DNA of 64,000 nucleotides from Halorubrum rubrum (GCF_024494685.1 NZ_JANHDM010000009.1:62001-126000); one strand, 5' to 3'; positions 52,060-61,471 are shown, counted from the first letter of the stretch. The notes: a model not told the origin generated them from the letters alone. Numbers and translations are program-made.

Positions 52060-53250
52060 CTATTGGTCGAGGAACGGCGGCGTGACGACCTCAGCGCGCT
52101 TCTCGTCGCCGCGCACGACGACGCTCACCTCGGTTCCGGGCTCGGCGTGCTCCTCGCGGAGGTAGCCGAGTCCGATCGGCTCGCCGAGGGTGGGGCTCAT
52201 CGTGCCCGAGGTGAGGTGGCCGATCCGGGTCAGGTCGCCGTCGGTGACCGCGTAGCCGCCTCGGGGCACCCCGCGCTCGAGGAGTTTGACGCCGGTGAAC
52301 GTCTCCGTCGGCCCGCCGTCGTCGCGCTCCGCGGCCAGCGCGTCACGGCCGACGAACTCCGTATCGAGGTCGACGACGAACCCGATCCCCGCCTCGTAGG
52401 GAGTGCGCGGCTCCCCGTCGGGATCGAAGTCCTGACCCGACAGCAGAAAGCCCATCTCCGTCCGGAGGGTGTCTCGCGCGCCGAGCCCGCACGGCTGGAC
52501 GTCGAACGCCGACCAGACCGTCTCGGCGTCGACCGCGGGGCACATCACCTCGAAGCCGTCCTCGCCGGTGTAGCCGGTACGGGCGACCCAGCTCGCGACG
52601 CCGCCGACGGTCGCAAGCGTTGCCTGGAACTTCGACAGGCCGGCGACCGCGTCGGGAGGCGCGGCCGCGTCGTCACCGAGCGCCCCCTCCATCGCGTCGA
52701 CCGCCTCTGGCCCCTGGATCGCGAACATCGCCCACTCCGCGGTCGTGTTCGCGACCGCCGCGTCGAAGTCGTGGTCGTCGCGATAGTCGATCCAGCGCTC
52801 CGTCATCTCCCCGTCGTGGCCCGCGTTGGGGACGAAGAGGTACGCGGGCTCGCCGCTCGTCGCGTCCAGGTCGCCGTCGGTCTCCCCGTCGAGTCCCGCC
52901 AGTGACGCGGTCGCGCTCCCGGCCTCGACGCCGTCCGGAAGCCGATACACCACGGTGTCGTCGAGCATGATCCCGTCCTCGTCCGTGACCGCGGCGTACT
53001 GGGAGTCGCCCGGACCGAGCGCCGCCACGTCGTTCGTGGTCAGCCGGTTCATCAGCGTCGTCGCGTCCGGGCCCGACACCTCTATCTCGCCCATGTGGGA
53101 GACGTCGAACGCGCCGACCGCCTCGCGGACGGCCGCGTGTTCCTCGCGGATCGAGTCGAACTCGACGGGCATCTGCCACCCGCCGAAGTCTGTGAACGAC
53201 GCGCCGCGCGCCTCGTGAACGCCGTGAAGCGGAGGAGTCCGTTCGCTCAT
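52060..53250 (-). CDS. gcvT: Glycine cleavage system T protein (aminomethyltransferase)
   Basis: 396 residues. The folate-dependent aminomethyltransferase domain begins PLHGVHEARGASFTDFGGWQMPVEF and has FDVSHMGEIEVSGPDA; the C-terminal GCV_T barrel ends with IGHLTSGTMSPTLGEPIGLGYL. Transfers the aminomethyl from GcvH to tetrahydrofolate, releasing ammonia. It is placed upstream of elp3, not with the gcvH-PA-PB operon at 13.7-17.0 kb. Confidence 0.96.
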   Translation of the reverse strand: MSERTPPLHGVHEARGASFTDFGGWQMPVEFDSIREEHAAVREAVGAFDVSHMGEIEVSGPDATTLMNRLTTNDVAALGPGDSQYAAVTDEDGIMLDDTVVYRLPDGVEAGSATASLAGLDGETDGDLDATSGEPAYLFVPNAGHDGEMTERWIDYRDDHDFDAAVANTTAEWAMFAIQGPEAVDAMEGALGDDAAAPPDAVAGLSKFQATLATVGGVASWVARTGYTGEDGFEVMCPAVDAETVWSAFDVQPCGLGARDTLRTEMGFLLSGQDFDPDGEPRTPYEAGIGFVVDLDTEFVGRDALAAERDDGGPTETFTGVKLLERGVPRGGYAVTDGDLTRIGHLTSGTMSPTLGEPIGLGYLREEHAEPGTEVSVVVRGDEKRAEVVTPPFLDQ

Positions 53251-53319
53251 GCCAGCACCTCTCCGGCGCGGACCTAATGTCTTGTCATCGAGGGGGTCTC
53301 GCCCCCGATCGCCCGTTCC

Positions 53320-54057
53320 GTGATCGGCGACACCCTCAAGTCCGATCCGGCCCCCCTACGACACGTGATCCGCCGTCCGAGAGAACGCTTCGGTCCCGCC
53401 GCCGCAGTCCTCGCCGTCGCCCTCCTCGTCGTGGCGGTCGGCGGCGCGTGGCCCCCGCTCGTCGCCGTCGAGAGCGGGAGCATGGAGCCCGCCGTCGAGC
53501 GTGGCGACCTCGTCGTCGTGACCGCGGTCGACCGGTTCCCGTGGGACGACCCCATCGGGAGCGACGCGGCGGACGCGCCGACGCGACTGGACGGTCCCGG
53601 CGACGTCGTCGTCTTCACCTCCCCGGTCGATCCGAGCCGACCGATCCTCCACCGGGTCGCGTTCCGGGTGACCGCCGGGGAGGACTGGACCGACCGGGCC
53701 GACCCCGACCTGCTCGACGGGGCCGACTGCGCCGACATCGCGGCCTGTCCGGCCCCCTACGACGGGTACGTGACCTACGGCGACGCCAACGGCGAGTACG
53801 ACCAGAGCGCCGGGATCGCGCCGGTCGTCCACGAGGAACTCGTCCACGCCAAGGCGCTGTTCTCGGTCCCCTACCTCGGGTTCCTCCAGCTGGGCGTCGA
53901 CGCGGCGGTCGCCCGGTTCGGGCTCGTTCCGGCCGGGGTCGGGATCCTCACCGCCGTCTCGCTCGTGAGCGGGACCGGCGCGCTCCTCGTCGGCCGGATC
54001 CAGGACGCCCGGCGGACCCGCAACGGTCGGGGCGGTCGCCGGGGTCCGCCCAGGTAG
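53320..54057 (+). CDS. Signal peptidase I, archaeal Ser/His type
   Basis: 245 residues from a GTG start. One N-terminal membrane segment, catalytic serine in ESGSMEP (S54), the histidine replacing lysine as general base (ILHRV, H111) and the aspartates of YGDANGEYDQ (D155/D161). A C-terminal membrane segment follows. It cleaves Sec signal peptides on the outer face of the membrane. Confidence 0.93.
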   Translation: MIGDTLKSDPAPLRHVIRRPRERFGPAAAVLAVALLVVAVGGAWPPLVAVESGSMEPAVERGDLVVVTAVDRFPWDDPIGSDAADAPTRLDGPGDVVVFTSPVDPSRPILHRVAFRVTAGEDWTDRADPDLLDGADCADIAACPAPYDGYVTYGDANGEYDQSAGIAPVVHEELVHAKALFSVPYLGFLQLGVDAAVARFGLVPAGVGILTAVSLVSGTGALLVGRIQDARRTRNGRGGRRGPPR

Positions 54058-54106
54058 CGACGCCGGCTCGTTCCGGTCGATCGACGCCGACCCCTTGGCG
54101 GTCGCC

Positions 54107-54664
54107 TCACTCACCGCCACCAGCGCCGCCGTTCCCGTTTCCCTCCCGACCTCCCTCTTCGTCCGAACCGTTCGATCCGTCGGCGCGTTCGACCGTCTCG
54201 GACAGGTCGCCGTCGAGGGTCACCGAGTCGCTGGCGGCGTTGCGGAGGGCGTCCGACCGACCGAACTCGCCGGGCGCGATCGCCAGCGTCCGGATGCCGT
54301 ACCCGTTGGCCGTCTCGAGGACCGGCTTGAAGTCGGTGTCGCGCGAGGCGATTGCGAGCGTCGCCATCCGCTCTTCGGCGGCGAACCGGGCGGCGTCGAC
54401 CGCGAGCTTCACGTCCACGTCGCCGCTGGTCACGACGACCTCGAACCCGCGCGCCTCCGCCGCCTGGATCAGTCCGGGCGTGGCGTGCTCGTCGAGGTAG
54501 AGCCGGGTCGTCACGAGCCGTCCCTCGGCCGCCGCCGCCTCGCGGACGTCGTCGAGGTCGACGTCGAACTCCTCGCGCAACACGTTCGGCCCGTCGACGA
54601 ACAGCGCGACGCCGGCTCGCTCCGAGCCGCCACGTTCCGCGTCACCCGGACTGCTGGTCTCCAT
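54107..54664 (-). CDS. NYN-domain protein (LabA-like/TIGR00288 type)
   Basis: Predicted RNase-fold protein of the NYN family, 185 residues. ALFVDGPNVLREEF gives the first acid, VVVTSGDVDVKLAVDAARFA the second, and ASRDTDFKPVLETANGYGIRTL the third. The C-terminus is a Gly/Asn/Glu-rich disordered tail. These proteins are candidate ribonucleases of unclear target. ATG at 54664 follows GGTGACC; an upstream GTG at 54670 is possible. Confidence 0.85.
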   Translation of the reverse strand: METSSPGDAERGGSERAGVALFVDGPNVLREEFDVDLDDVREAAAAEGRLVTTRLYLDEHATPGLIQAAEARGFEVVVTSGDVDVKLAVDAARFAAEERMATLAIASRDTDFKPVLETANGYGIRTLAIAPGEFGRSDALRNAASDSVTLDGDLSETVERADGSNGSDEEGGREGNGNGGAGGGE

Positions 54665-54740
54665 GGTCACCCTCGGTGGCCGTCAGAAAAAGGCGTGCTG
54701 ATCCGCGATCGTCCCGATCACCGGGAACCGTACCGCCGCT

Positions 54741-55367
54741 TCAACAGACCGGTTTCGGGTTGACACCCATCGATTCGAGGCTGTCGGTGTACTCCCCGTA
54801 GGCCGCCTCGATCGCGCCGCCGGCCGCCTCGCGGGCGCGCTCCCACGCCGCATCGTCGTCGCCGCACTCGCCCGCGAGCAGGTCGATCGCCCGCTCCAGT
54901 TGCGCGTCGAGGTCGTCACCCATCGACCGGAACAGCCCCGCAGTCTGCGGGTCCGCGTTGCCGACGAAGAAGCCCGTCACCTGCGTCTTCGACTTCTCGG
55001 CCGCGAGCGTCCGCCCGACGAACCCGCCGAGGCGCTCGACCGTGTCGTCGAGCCCGCGGAGGTACGACTGGATCGCGGGCGTCTCGCCCGGCTCGTGGTC
55101 GTCGAGGTCGCCGACGACCGTGTCGTAGTGGGCGCGCTCCTCGCGGGCCGTCTCCGCGAACGCCTCGGCGACGTCGCCGGCCTCGCTCTCCGCCCACGCC
55201 TCGTACGTCTCGGCCGCGTGGTGCTCGGCGGTCGCCGCGGCGGCGAGGACGGCTTCGGGCTCCATCTCGCCCGCCGTGTCCGCGAACAGCGACTTCGACG
55301 AGCCGAGCCGCGAGAGGGCGGTCTCGTTGTCGTCGCGAACGGCCTCGATGAACGCCTCGGGGGTCAT
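54741..55367 (-). CDS. Ferritin-like (rubrerythrin-family) protein
   Basis: 208 residues, helical. Iron-ligand patterns of a ferritin-like bundle are visible: ATAEHHAAETYEAW and ETAREERAHYDTVV (ExxH). The rubredoxin domain of true rubrerythrins is absent. Probably acts in oxidative-stress or iron handling. Confidence 0.82.
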   Translation of the reverse strand: MTPEAFIEAVRDDNETALSRLGSSKSLFADTAGEMEPEAVLAAAATAEHHAAETYEAWAESEAGDVAEAFAETAREERAHYDTVVGDLDDHEPGETPAIQSYLRGLDDTVERLGGFVGRTLAAEKSKTQVTGFFVGNADPQTAGLFRSMGDDLDAQLERAIDLLAGECGDDDAAWERAREAAGGAIEAAYGEYTDSLESMGVNPKPVC

Positions 55368-55423
55368 GCGCTTCGGTACCGTCTCCGAGTAGTTGTATGC
55401 GACGGTCGGCGTCGAAAAACGAG

Positions 55424-55636
55424 TTCGCTACGCTCAGTCGCCGACTTCGCCCTGCTCCGCGGGTCGCTCCGCTACGAGGCTTCGCTCGCGTTGCTCACTC
55501 AGCCTCGCCCTTCTCACGGGTCGTTTCACTCCCCGTTCGATATTCCGAAGTCAACTCCTTCGCTACGCTCAGTCGTCGACTTCGCCCCGCTCCGCTACGA
55601 GGCCTCGATCCTTCGTCACTCGGCCTCGCCCTTCTC
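55424..55636. repeat. Direct duplication of the rhodanese gene 3' end
   Basis: Two copies of a 78-91 bp segment (55424-55514 and 55559-55636) share TTCGCTACGCTCAGTCG, GACTTCGCC, CTACGAGGC and the tail GCCTCGCCCTTCTC. The second copy contains the last codons and stop of the rhodanese gene (55616 on); the first carries a copy of that end (EKGEAE then stop on the minus strand) in non-coding DNA. The spacer is 44 bp. Confidence 0.8.
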
Positions 55637-56482
55637 TATCGGCGCACCGACCAGATTGCCCCACTCGGTCCAGGAGCCGTCGTAGTTGACCGCGTCCTCG
55701 TACCCGAGCAGCTCGTGGAGCGCGAACCACGCGACCGACGAGCGCTCGCCGATCCGGCAGTACGCGACCGTCGTCTCGTCGCCGTCGATGCCGTACTCCG
55801 CGTACAGCTCCTTCAGCTCCTCTGCGGTCTTGAACGTCCCGTCCTCGTTCGTGACGACCGACCAGGAGACGTTCTGCGCGCCGGGGATGTGACCGCCGCG
55901 CTGGGCGGTCTCGTTGAGTCCGGGCGGGGCGAGCACCTCGCCGCTGAACTCCTCGGGCGACCGAACGTCGACGAGCGGAAGCCCGCGGTCGATCGCGTTC
56001 TCGACGTCCTCGCGGTACGCGCGGATGGACTCGCGCGGGCCGGACGCCTCGTACTCGACCGCGGCGTACTCGGGGACCTCGTCGGTCGTCGGGTAGTCGT
56101 TCTCGAGCCAGTACTCCCGGCCGCCGTCGAGGAGCTTCACGTCGTCGTGGCCGTAGTACTTGAACTGCCAGTAGGTGTACGCCGCGAACCAGTTCGCGTT
56201 GTCGCCGTACAGCACCACCGTCGACTCCTCGGAGATCCCGTGGTCGCCGAGCAGCGCCTCGAAGTCGCCCTTCTCGAGGACGTCGCGCGTGGTCTGGTCC
56301 TGGAGGTCGGTCTCCCAGTTGAAGCCGATCGCTCCGGGGGCGTGGCTCTCGTCGTACGCCTCGGTGTCGACGTCGACCTCCACCAGCCGGAGGTCGGGGT
56401 CGTCGCTCCCGAACTCGTCGAGTCGCTCTTCGACCCAGTCGGCCGAGACCAGCACGTCGTTCGCGTAATCGGAATCGCTCAT
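55616..56482 (-). CDS. Thiosulfate sulfurtransferase (tandem rhodanese)
   Basis: 288 residues, two rhodanese domains. The active cysteine is C242 in VAYCRIGERSSV in the second domain; the first domain has aspartate D94 (LYGDNANWF) at that position, the usual inactive form. CRIGERSS fits thiosulfate:cyanide-type sulfurtransferases. Divergent from the second rhodanese gene with 157 bp between starts; the 3' end has a nearby duplication. Confidence 0.93.
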   Translation of the reverse strand: MSDSDYANDVLVSADWVEERLDEFGSDDPDLRLVEVDVDTEAYDESHAPGAIGFNWETDLQDQTTRDVLEKGDFEALLGDHGISEESTVVLYGDNANWFAAYTYWQFKYYGHDDVKLLDGGREYWLENDYPTTDEVPEYAAVEYEASGPRESIRAYREDVENAIDRGLPLVDVRSPEEFSGEVLAPPGLNETAQRGGHIPGAQNVSWSVVTNEDGTFKTAEELKELYAEYGIDGDETTVAYCRIGERSSVAWFALHELLGYEDAVNYDGSWTEWGNLVGAPIEKGEAE

Positions 56483-56639
56483 TACATCCACACGTACGGG
56501 TCGCCCCCGTATATCCCCCACCCTCACGGCACGCTCGGCCGCTCCTCGGCGATCGCGGCAACATCTTCCCGTTGGATTCGAGCGAGGAAGGGATCGCCCG
56601 GAAGGGAGGGGTTAAACCGACGGCTCCGAACGACGAGAC

Positions 56640-57446
56640 ATGAACGACCGGATCGTCGACGTGGAGTGGCTCGCCGAGCGGCTCGACGCCCCGAACGTCG
56701 TCGTGGTCGACGTGCGCGACGCCTGGGAGTACGAGGGGATCGGCCACGTTCACGGCGCGGTCAACGTCCCGTTCGACACGTTCCGCGCCGAGGAACACGG
56801 CGCGGCCGAGGCCGGCATGCTCCCCGGCGCGGACGCCTTCGCCGCGATCGCCGAGGCCGCCGGGATCGACCCCGACGACGACGTCGTCGCCTACGACGAC
56901 ACCCACGGCGTCTTCGCGGCGCGCTTCCTCGTCACCGCCGAGCTGTACGGTCACGACCCCGCGAGGCTCCACCTGCTCTCCGGCGACTACTCCGTCTGGA
57001 ACCGCTCGCAGCCGACGACGACCGACGAGTCGGACGTGACTTCATCGACGTATCCGGCCGCGTTCCGAACCGACGGCCCGCTCATCGACCGCGAGACGAT
57101 GGCGGCCGCCGTCGACGACCCGCACGCGACGATAGTCGACACTCGCGAGGCGTGGGAGTACGAGGAGGGCCACATCCCCGGCGCGGTCCGGCTCGACTGG
57201 CGTGAACTCGTCGACACCGACGCCCGGACGGTCCGGCCCGAGGCGGAGCTACGGGAGCTTCTGGCCTCTCGCGGCATCGACCCCGACGACCGGGTCGTCC
57301 TCTACTGTAACACCGCGCGCCGCATCAGCCACACCTACACCGTCCTCCGCGCGCTCGACTATCCCGAGATCGCGTTCTACGAGGGGAGCCTGACCGAGTG
57401 GGAACGGGAGGGCGGCCGGCTGGAGACGGGCGAGAGCGACGACTGA
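56640..57446 (+). CDS. Second tandem-domain rhodanese
   Basis: 268 residues, two rhodanese domains. The active cysteine is C223 in LYCNTARRISHT; the first domain has D86 (AYDDTHG) and is inactive. The loop CNTARR differs from the neighbour's CRIGERS, so the substrate is likely different (thiosulfate versus mercaptopyruvate-type; not settled). It probably arose by duplication with the divergent neighbour. Confidence 0.92.
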   Translation: MNDRIVDVEWLAERLDAPNVVVVDVRDAWEYEGIGHVHGAVNVPFDTFRAEEHGAAEAGMLPGADAFAAIAEAAGIDPDDDVVAYDDTHGVFAARFLVTAELYGHDPARLHLLSGDYSVWNRSQPTTTDESDVTSSTYPAAFRTDGPLIDRETMAAAVDDPHATIVDTREAWEYEEGHIPGAVRLDWRELVDTDARTVRPEAELRELLASRGIDPDDRVVLYCNTARRISHTYTVLRALDYPEIAFYEGSLTEWEREGGRLETGESDD

Positions 57447-57627
57447 ACGGAGCGAAGGAGTCGGTCTCGTAGCCGAGCGGCGACGAAGGAGCCGCGAAGC
57501 AAGGTACGAGTGACTCACTCGACGGAACCGTTCAGAATTGCGGAACCGAGCGACCGATCGCCGCCCCGGTTCCGGACGGACTTGTTCGGGTGGGTTCGTT
57601 TAAGACCCCCGAGCGACAGGTACGACT

Positions 57628-59421
57628 ATGAGCGAACAGCAGCCGCGACCCGACGGGGAGGAACGCTCCCGACGGCGTGCGGACGACGCGGATCGATTCG
57701 CGGGCGAGAAAGGGGAGAGCCTCCGGAGCCGGGACGTGACCGAGGGTGCCGACCGGGCCCCACATCGGTCGATGTTCCGCGCGATGGGCTTCGACGACGA
57801 GGACCTCTCCTCGCCGATCGTCGGCGTGCCCAACCCCGCGGCGGACATCACGCCCTGTAACGTCCACCTCGACGACGTGGCCGACGCCGCCCTCGACGGG
57901 ATCGACGACGCCGGCGGGATGCCCATCGAGTTCGGCACCGTCACCATCTCCGACGCCATCTCGATGGGGACCGAGGGGATGAAGGCGAGCCTGATCTCGA
58001 GGGAGGTGATCGCCGACTCGGTCGAGCTCGTCTCCTTCGGCGAACGGATGGACGCCCTGGTCACCGTCGCGGGCTGTGACAAGAACCTGCCCGGCATGAT
58101 GATGGCGGCCATCCGGACGGACCTGCCGAGCGTCTTCCTCTACGGCGGCTCGATCATGCCCGGCGAACACGAGGGACGCGACGTGACGATCGTCCAGGTG
58201 TTCGAGGGCGTCGGCGCGTACGCCGAGGGCGACATGAGCGGCGAGGAGCTCGACGAACTCGAGCGGCACGCCTGCCCCGGCGCGGGCTCCTGCGGGGGGA
58301 TGTTCACCGCCAACACGATGGCGTCGATATCGGAGGCGCTCGGTCTCGCGCCGCTCGGCTCCGCCTCCGCGCCCGCGGAGAACGAGGAGCGCTACGAGGT
58401 GGCCGCGGAGGCGGGCGCGCTCGTCATGGACTGTATCGAGAACGACCGCCGTCCGTCCGACATCCTCACGCGGGAGTCCTTCGAGAACGCGATCGCCTTA
58501 CAGACCGCGATCGGCGGCTCGACGAACGGCGTGTTACACCTGCTCGCGCTCGCCGCGGAGGCCGACGTCGACCTCTCGATCGAGGACTTCGACGAGATAT
58601 CGAAGCGGACGCCGAAGATCGCGGACCTCCAGCCCGGCGGCTCGCGCGTGATGAACGACCTCCACGAGATCGGCGGCGTCCCGGTCGTGATCCGCCGCCT
58701 GCTCGAGGCGGATCTGTTCCACGGCGACCAGCTGACCGTCACCGGCAACACGATCGAAGAGGAGATCGCCGAACTCGAGGCGGACGGCGCTCTCCCCGAC
58801 GACGACGCGATCGACGCGGACTTCCTCTACTCCGTCGACGACCCGAAGGAGGCGGAGGGCGCGATCAAGATCCTGGACGGGAACCTCGCGCCGGACGGCG
58901 CGGTCCTCAAGGTGACCGGCGACGACGCGTTCTACCACGAGGGGCCCGCGCGGATCTTCGAGAACGAGGAGGACGCGATGGAGTACGTCCAGTCCGGTGA
59001 GATCGAGTCCGGCGACGTGATCGTCATCCGGAACGAGGGGCCGACGGGCGGTCCCGGCATGCGCGAGATGCTCGGCGTGACCGCCGCCGTCGTCGGCGCG
59101 GGCCACGAGGAGGACGTGGCGCTGCTCACCGACGGGCGCTTCTCGGGCGGGACGCGCGGTCCGATGATCGGCCACGTCGCCCCGGAAGCGGCCGTCGGCG
59201 GCCCGATCGGCTTCCTCGAGGACGGCGATCACGTCACGGTGGACATCCCGAACCGCGATCTCACGGTCGACCTCTCCGAGGAGGAACTCGAGGAGCGCGC
59301 GGCGGGCTGGGAGGCCCCGGAGCCCCCCTACGAGGGCGGCGTGCTGGCGAAGTACGGTCGCGACTTCTCTTCGGCGTCGATCGGTGCGGTGACGAACCCT
59401 CGGCTCACGCCCGACGAGTAA
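57628..59421 (+). CDS. ilvD: Dihydroxy-acid dehydratase
   Basis: 597 residues; makes the 2-oxo acids of valine and isoleucine. Iron-sulfur cysteine motifs [11 protein letters not shown] and [16 protein letters not shown] are present, plus [15 protein letters not shown] near the C-terminus. It has an N-terminal extension of about 50 residues ([14 protein letters not shown]...) before RSMFRAMGF. No other ilv gene is adjacent. Confidence 0.97.
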   Translation: MSEQQPRPDGEERSRRRADDADRFAGEKGESLRSRDVTEGADRAPHRSMFRAMGFDDEDLSSPIVGVPNPAADITPCNVHLDDVADAALDGIDDAGGMPIEFGTVTISDAISMGTEGMKASLISREVIADSVELVSFGERMDALVTVAGCDKNLPGMMMAAIRTDLPSVFLYGGSIMPGEHEGRDVTIVQVFEGVGAYAEGDMSGEELDELERHACPGAGSCGGMFTANTMASISEALGLAPLGSASAPAENEERYEVAAEAGALVMDCIENDRRPSDILTRESFENAIALQTAIGGSTNGVLHLLALAAEADVDLSIEDFDEISKRTPKIADLQPGGSRVMNDLHEIGGVPVVIRRLLEADLFHGDQLTVTGNTIEEEIAELEADGALPDDDAIDADFLYSVDDPKEAEGAIKILDGNLAPDGAVLKVTGDDAFYHEGPARIFENEEDAMEYVQSGEIESGDVIVIRNEGPTGGPGMREMLGVTAAVVGAGHEEDVALLTDGRFSGGTRGPMIGHVAPEAAVGGPIGFLEDGDHVTVDIPNRDLTVDLSEEELEERAAGWEAPEPPYEGGVLAKYGRDFSSASIGAVTNPRLTPDE

Positions 59422-59492
59422 CGGAGCGCGGTCGACGGAGGTCCGCGGCGCGGCCGACCGTCGATCCGTTCCGTGGCGGGGATTCGGTTCTT

Positions 59493-59750
59493 CTATCCTT
59501 CCAGCTCGACACCGCCGTCGGTCTCCGCGGCGTGAACCGACTCGGCGCGCCAGACGTTGCTCCGACGCCCGGCACGGGAGAGCTCCATCTGGACGACGGA
59601 GCCGGCCGGGAGGTCGGCGACGCGCTCGCGAGCGGTCCCGTCGGCGTAGTCGACGATGTGGTACGTCTCGTTGCGTGGATGCGCACGTACTGCGGCGTGA
59701 TCGTGATCGTTCTGTTCGGAAACGACGGTGAACTTGTTTGACTTCGCCAT
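59493..59750 (-). CDS. Small conserved haloarchaeal protein, unknown function
   Basis: 85 residues with even alpha/beta composition, no membrane segment: MAKSNKFTVVSEQNDHDHAAVRAHPRNETYHIVDYADG. Has the look of a conserved small haloarchaeal protein but I cannot name a family. Convergent with ilvD. Confidence 0.75.
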   Translation of the reverse strand: MAKSNKFTVVSEQNDHDHAAVRAHPRNETYHIVDYADGTARERVADLPAGSVVQMELSRAGRRSNVWRAESVHAAETDGGVELEG

Positions 59751-59875
59751 CTTACACCTACATAATTGGAAACCCTACTTCAAGACTTCGTATAGTTACT
59801 CGGGTGATGCGGGAGGAGCTAATAGGAATATAAGGTCGGCGAGGCGACGAGCCCCGATGCGAGTCACTCGGCGCG

Positions 59876-60271
59876 CTACGCGTTACACTCGGCGAGCCAC
59901 TCTTGGGCCCACTCGTCTATCTCTGCGAAGACGGGCGCGAGCGATTCGCCCTTCTCGGTGAGGCTGTAGTAGGTCGCGACGGGCGCGTCCTCCTCCATTC
60001 GACGGTCGACGAACCCGGACTCCTGGAGGTCGTCGAGCACGCGAGAGAGCGTGCGGGCGTTCGCATCGGTCTCGCGTTTGAGCTCGTTGAACCGTCGCTC
60101 GCCGTTCTGTAGCTCGTAGAGGACGACGAGCCGCCACTGCGAGCCGATCTGTTCGATCGAGTCGACGATCGGACAGGGGGTATCGACCGCCGCCTCGTCG
60201 ATCGCTTCCTCGTCCGTCGGCGCCGTGGCGTCGGCCGTCGGGTCCGACTCCGCGAGATCCTGTGATGACAT
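59876..60271 (-). CDS. HxlR-family redox-type regulator
   Basis: 131-residue winged-helix repressor/activator: CPIVDSIEQIGSQWRLVVLYELQNGERRFNELKRETDANARTLSRVLDDLQESGFV. The cysteine before the HTH (C33 in TPCPI) is the position that senses thiols, quinones or aldehydes in the Bacillus YodB/CatR proteins. It is divergent from the doxX-like gene; an inverted pair of GTGTTACCTAC-like half-sites abuts both starts. Confidence 0.93.
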   Translation of the reverse strand: MSSQDLAESDPTADATAPTDEEAIDEAAVDTPCPIVDSIEQIGSQWRLVVLYELQNGERRFNELKRETDANARTLSRVLDDLQESGFVDRRMEEDAPVATYYSLTEKGESLAPVFAEIDEWAQEWLAECNA

Positions 60272-60340
60272 GGGTGTTACCTACTAACCGTTTTGTCCGG
60301 GAATCGATATATAGGTTGCGTTCGTACATGTAGTTACACG
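60272..60340 (+). promoter_or_regulatory. Shared control region between hxlR- and doxX-like genes
   Basis: 69 bp. TATA box GATATATAGG (60306-60315) is about 30 nt before the doxX-like ATG and can also serve the other strand because it is nearly symmetrical. GTGTTACCTAC (60274-60284) and GTAGTTACAC (60330-60339), the second being an approximate reverse complement of the first, sit next to each start codon. This arrangement suggests autorepression and control of the neighbour by the HxlR protein. Confidence 0.6.
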
Positions 60341-60790
60341 ATGTTAGCTGAATTCACGACGCTACCGCTCCAGCTCGACGCGCCGTTCGCCGGCGAACTG
60401 TTCCTGCTCGGTCGCCTCCTGTTCGGCGGCGTGCTCGCGTTCATGGGACTGAATCACTTCATGAACGTGGACGGGATGGCCGGCTACGCCGAGTTCAAGG
60501 GGCTCCCCGCACCGCGCTTCTCGACCGTCGCCTCGGGCGCGCTGCTCGTCCTCGGCGGGCTCGGGGTCGCCGTCGGTGCGTTCCCCGTCCTCTCGGCTGG
60601 CGCGCTCGCGGTCTTCCTCCTCGTCTCCGCGGTGACGATGCACGACTTCTGGTCGGTCGACGACCCCGAGGAGCGCCAGAACGAGCTGACGGGCTTCCTC
60701 AAGAACCTGTACGGTGCCGGGGCGGCGCTCGCGCTGCTCGCCGTCGGCGGCTCCGCGTGGCCGTACGCGATCGGCATCGGCCTCCTCTAG
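60341..60790 (+). CDS. DoxX-family membrane protein
   Basis: 149 residues, four hydrophobic segments, with GRLLFGGVLAFMGLNHFMN and the DDPEERQNELTGFLKNLYGAGAALALLAVG typical of DoxX proteins. DoxX relatives include CatD of Bacillus, which works with catechol dioxygenase CatE. Here it is followed by a VOC dioxygenase gene and preceded by an HxlR regulator, matching that set. Start at 60341 fits the TATA box. Confidence 0.88.
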   Translation: MLAEFTTLPLQLDAPFAGELFLLGRLLFGGVLAFMGLNHFMNVDGMAGYAEFKGLPAPRFSTVASGALLVLGGLGVAVGAFPVLSAGALAVFLLVSAVTMHDFWSVDDPEERQNELTGFLKNLYGAGAALALLAVGGSAWPYAIGIGLL

Positions 60791-60904
60791 GTCGCCTCGT
60801 CGCACCTCGTCCCGCTTCCGATCGCTCGATCGCCCGAACGGTCGATCGTTCGCGAACCGATCTCTCCAGCCAACGCCTTTCACGGTGGACGTTCACGTCC
60901 CGCT

Positions 60905-61387
60905 ATGGGTGACGCGCCACCGACCACCGGCTTACACCACGTAACGAACGTCTGTACGGACATGGACGAGACCGTCGCGTTCTACGAGGACGTCCTCGGC
61001 TGGCACACGGTCAAGCGGACGCAGAACTACGACGATCCGGGGACGCCCCACTACTACTTCTCGTCGACGCCCGAGGGCGAACCGGGCACGAACGTCACGT
61101 ACTTCGAGTATCCCGACTCGCGGGGAAACCCCGGTCCCGGCGCGAGCCACCACTTCGCGTTCGGCGTCGACGACGAGGAGACGCTCCGCGAGTGGCGGTC
61201 ACACCTCCGCGAGCGGGGGGTCAACGTAAGCGAAGTCAAAGACCGCACCTACTTCAAGAGCATCTACTTCAGCGACCCCGACGGACTCGTCTTCGAGCTA
61301 GCGACCGGCGGCCCCGGCTTCACCCGCGACGAGGACGAGCCCGGCTCCGAGGAGATCGACCCGTTCGAGCGGGGGTACTCCCGGTAG
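60905..61387 (+). CDS. VOC-family dioxygenase/glyoxalase-like protein
   Basis: 160 residues, one vicinal-oxygen-chelate domain pair: LHHVTNVCTDMDETVAFYEDVLGW, ASHHFAFGVDD and DPDGLVFELAT give the ligand set H11 (or H12), H82/H83, E131 of ring-cleaving or glyoxalase-type enzymes. CatE-like catechol dioxygenase or a glyoxalase/bleomycin-resistance-type enzyme is possible; context favours a quinone/catechol function. Confidence 0.86.
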   Translation: MGDAPPTTGLHHVTNVCTDMDETVAFYEDVLGWHTVKRTQNYDDPGTPHYYFSSTPEGEPGTNVTYFEYPDSRGNPGPGASHHFAFGVDDEETLREWRSHLRERGVNVSEVKDRTYFKSIYFSDPDGLVFELATGGPGFTRDEDEPGSEEIDPFERGYSR

Positions 61388-61471
61388 ACGCGAAATGCCT
61401 TATATAATATAAGGACTCGTTATCTCTTTTCACGAAGCGTTAATACTCGGATCCGCGCTACAGCCGCTACC

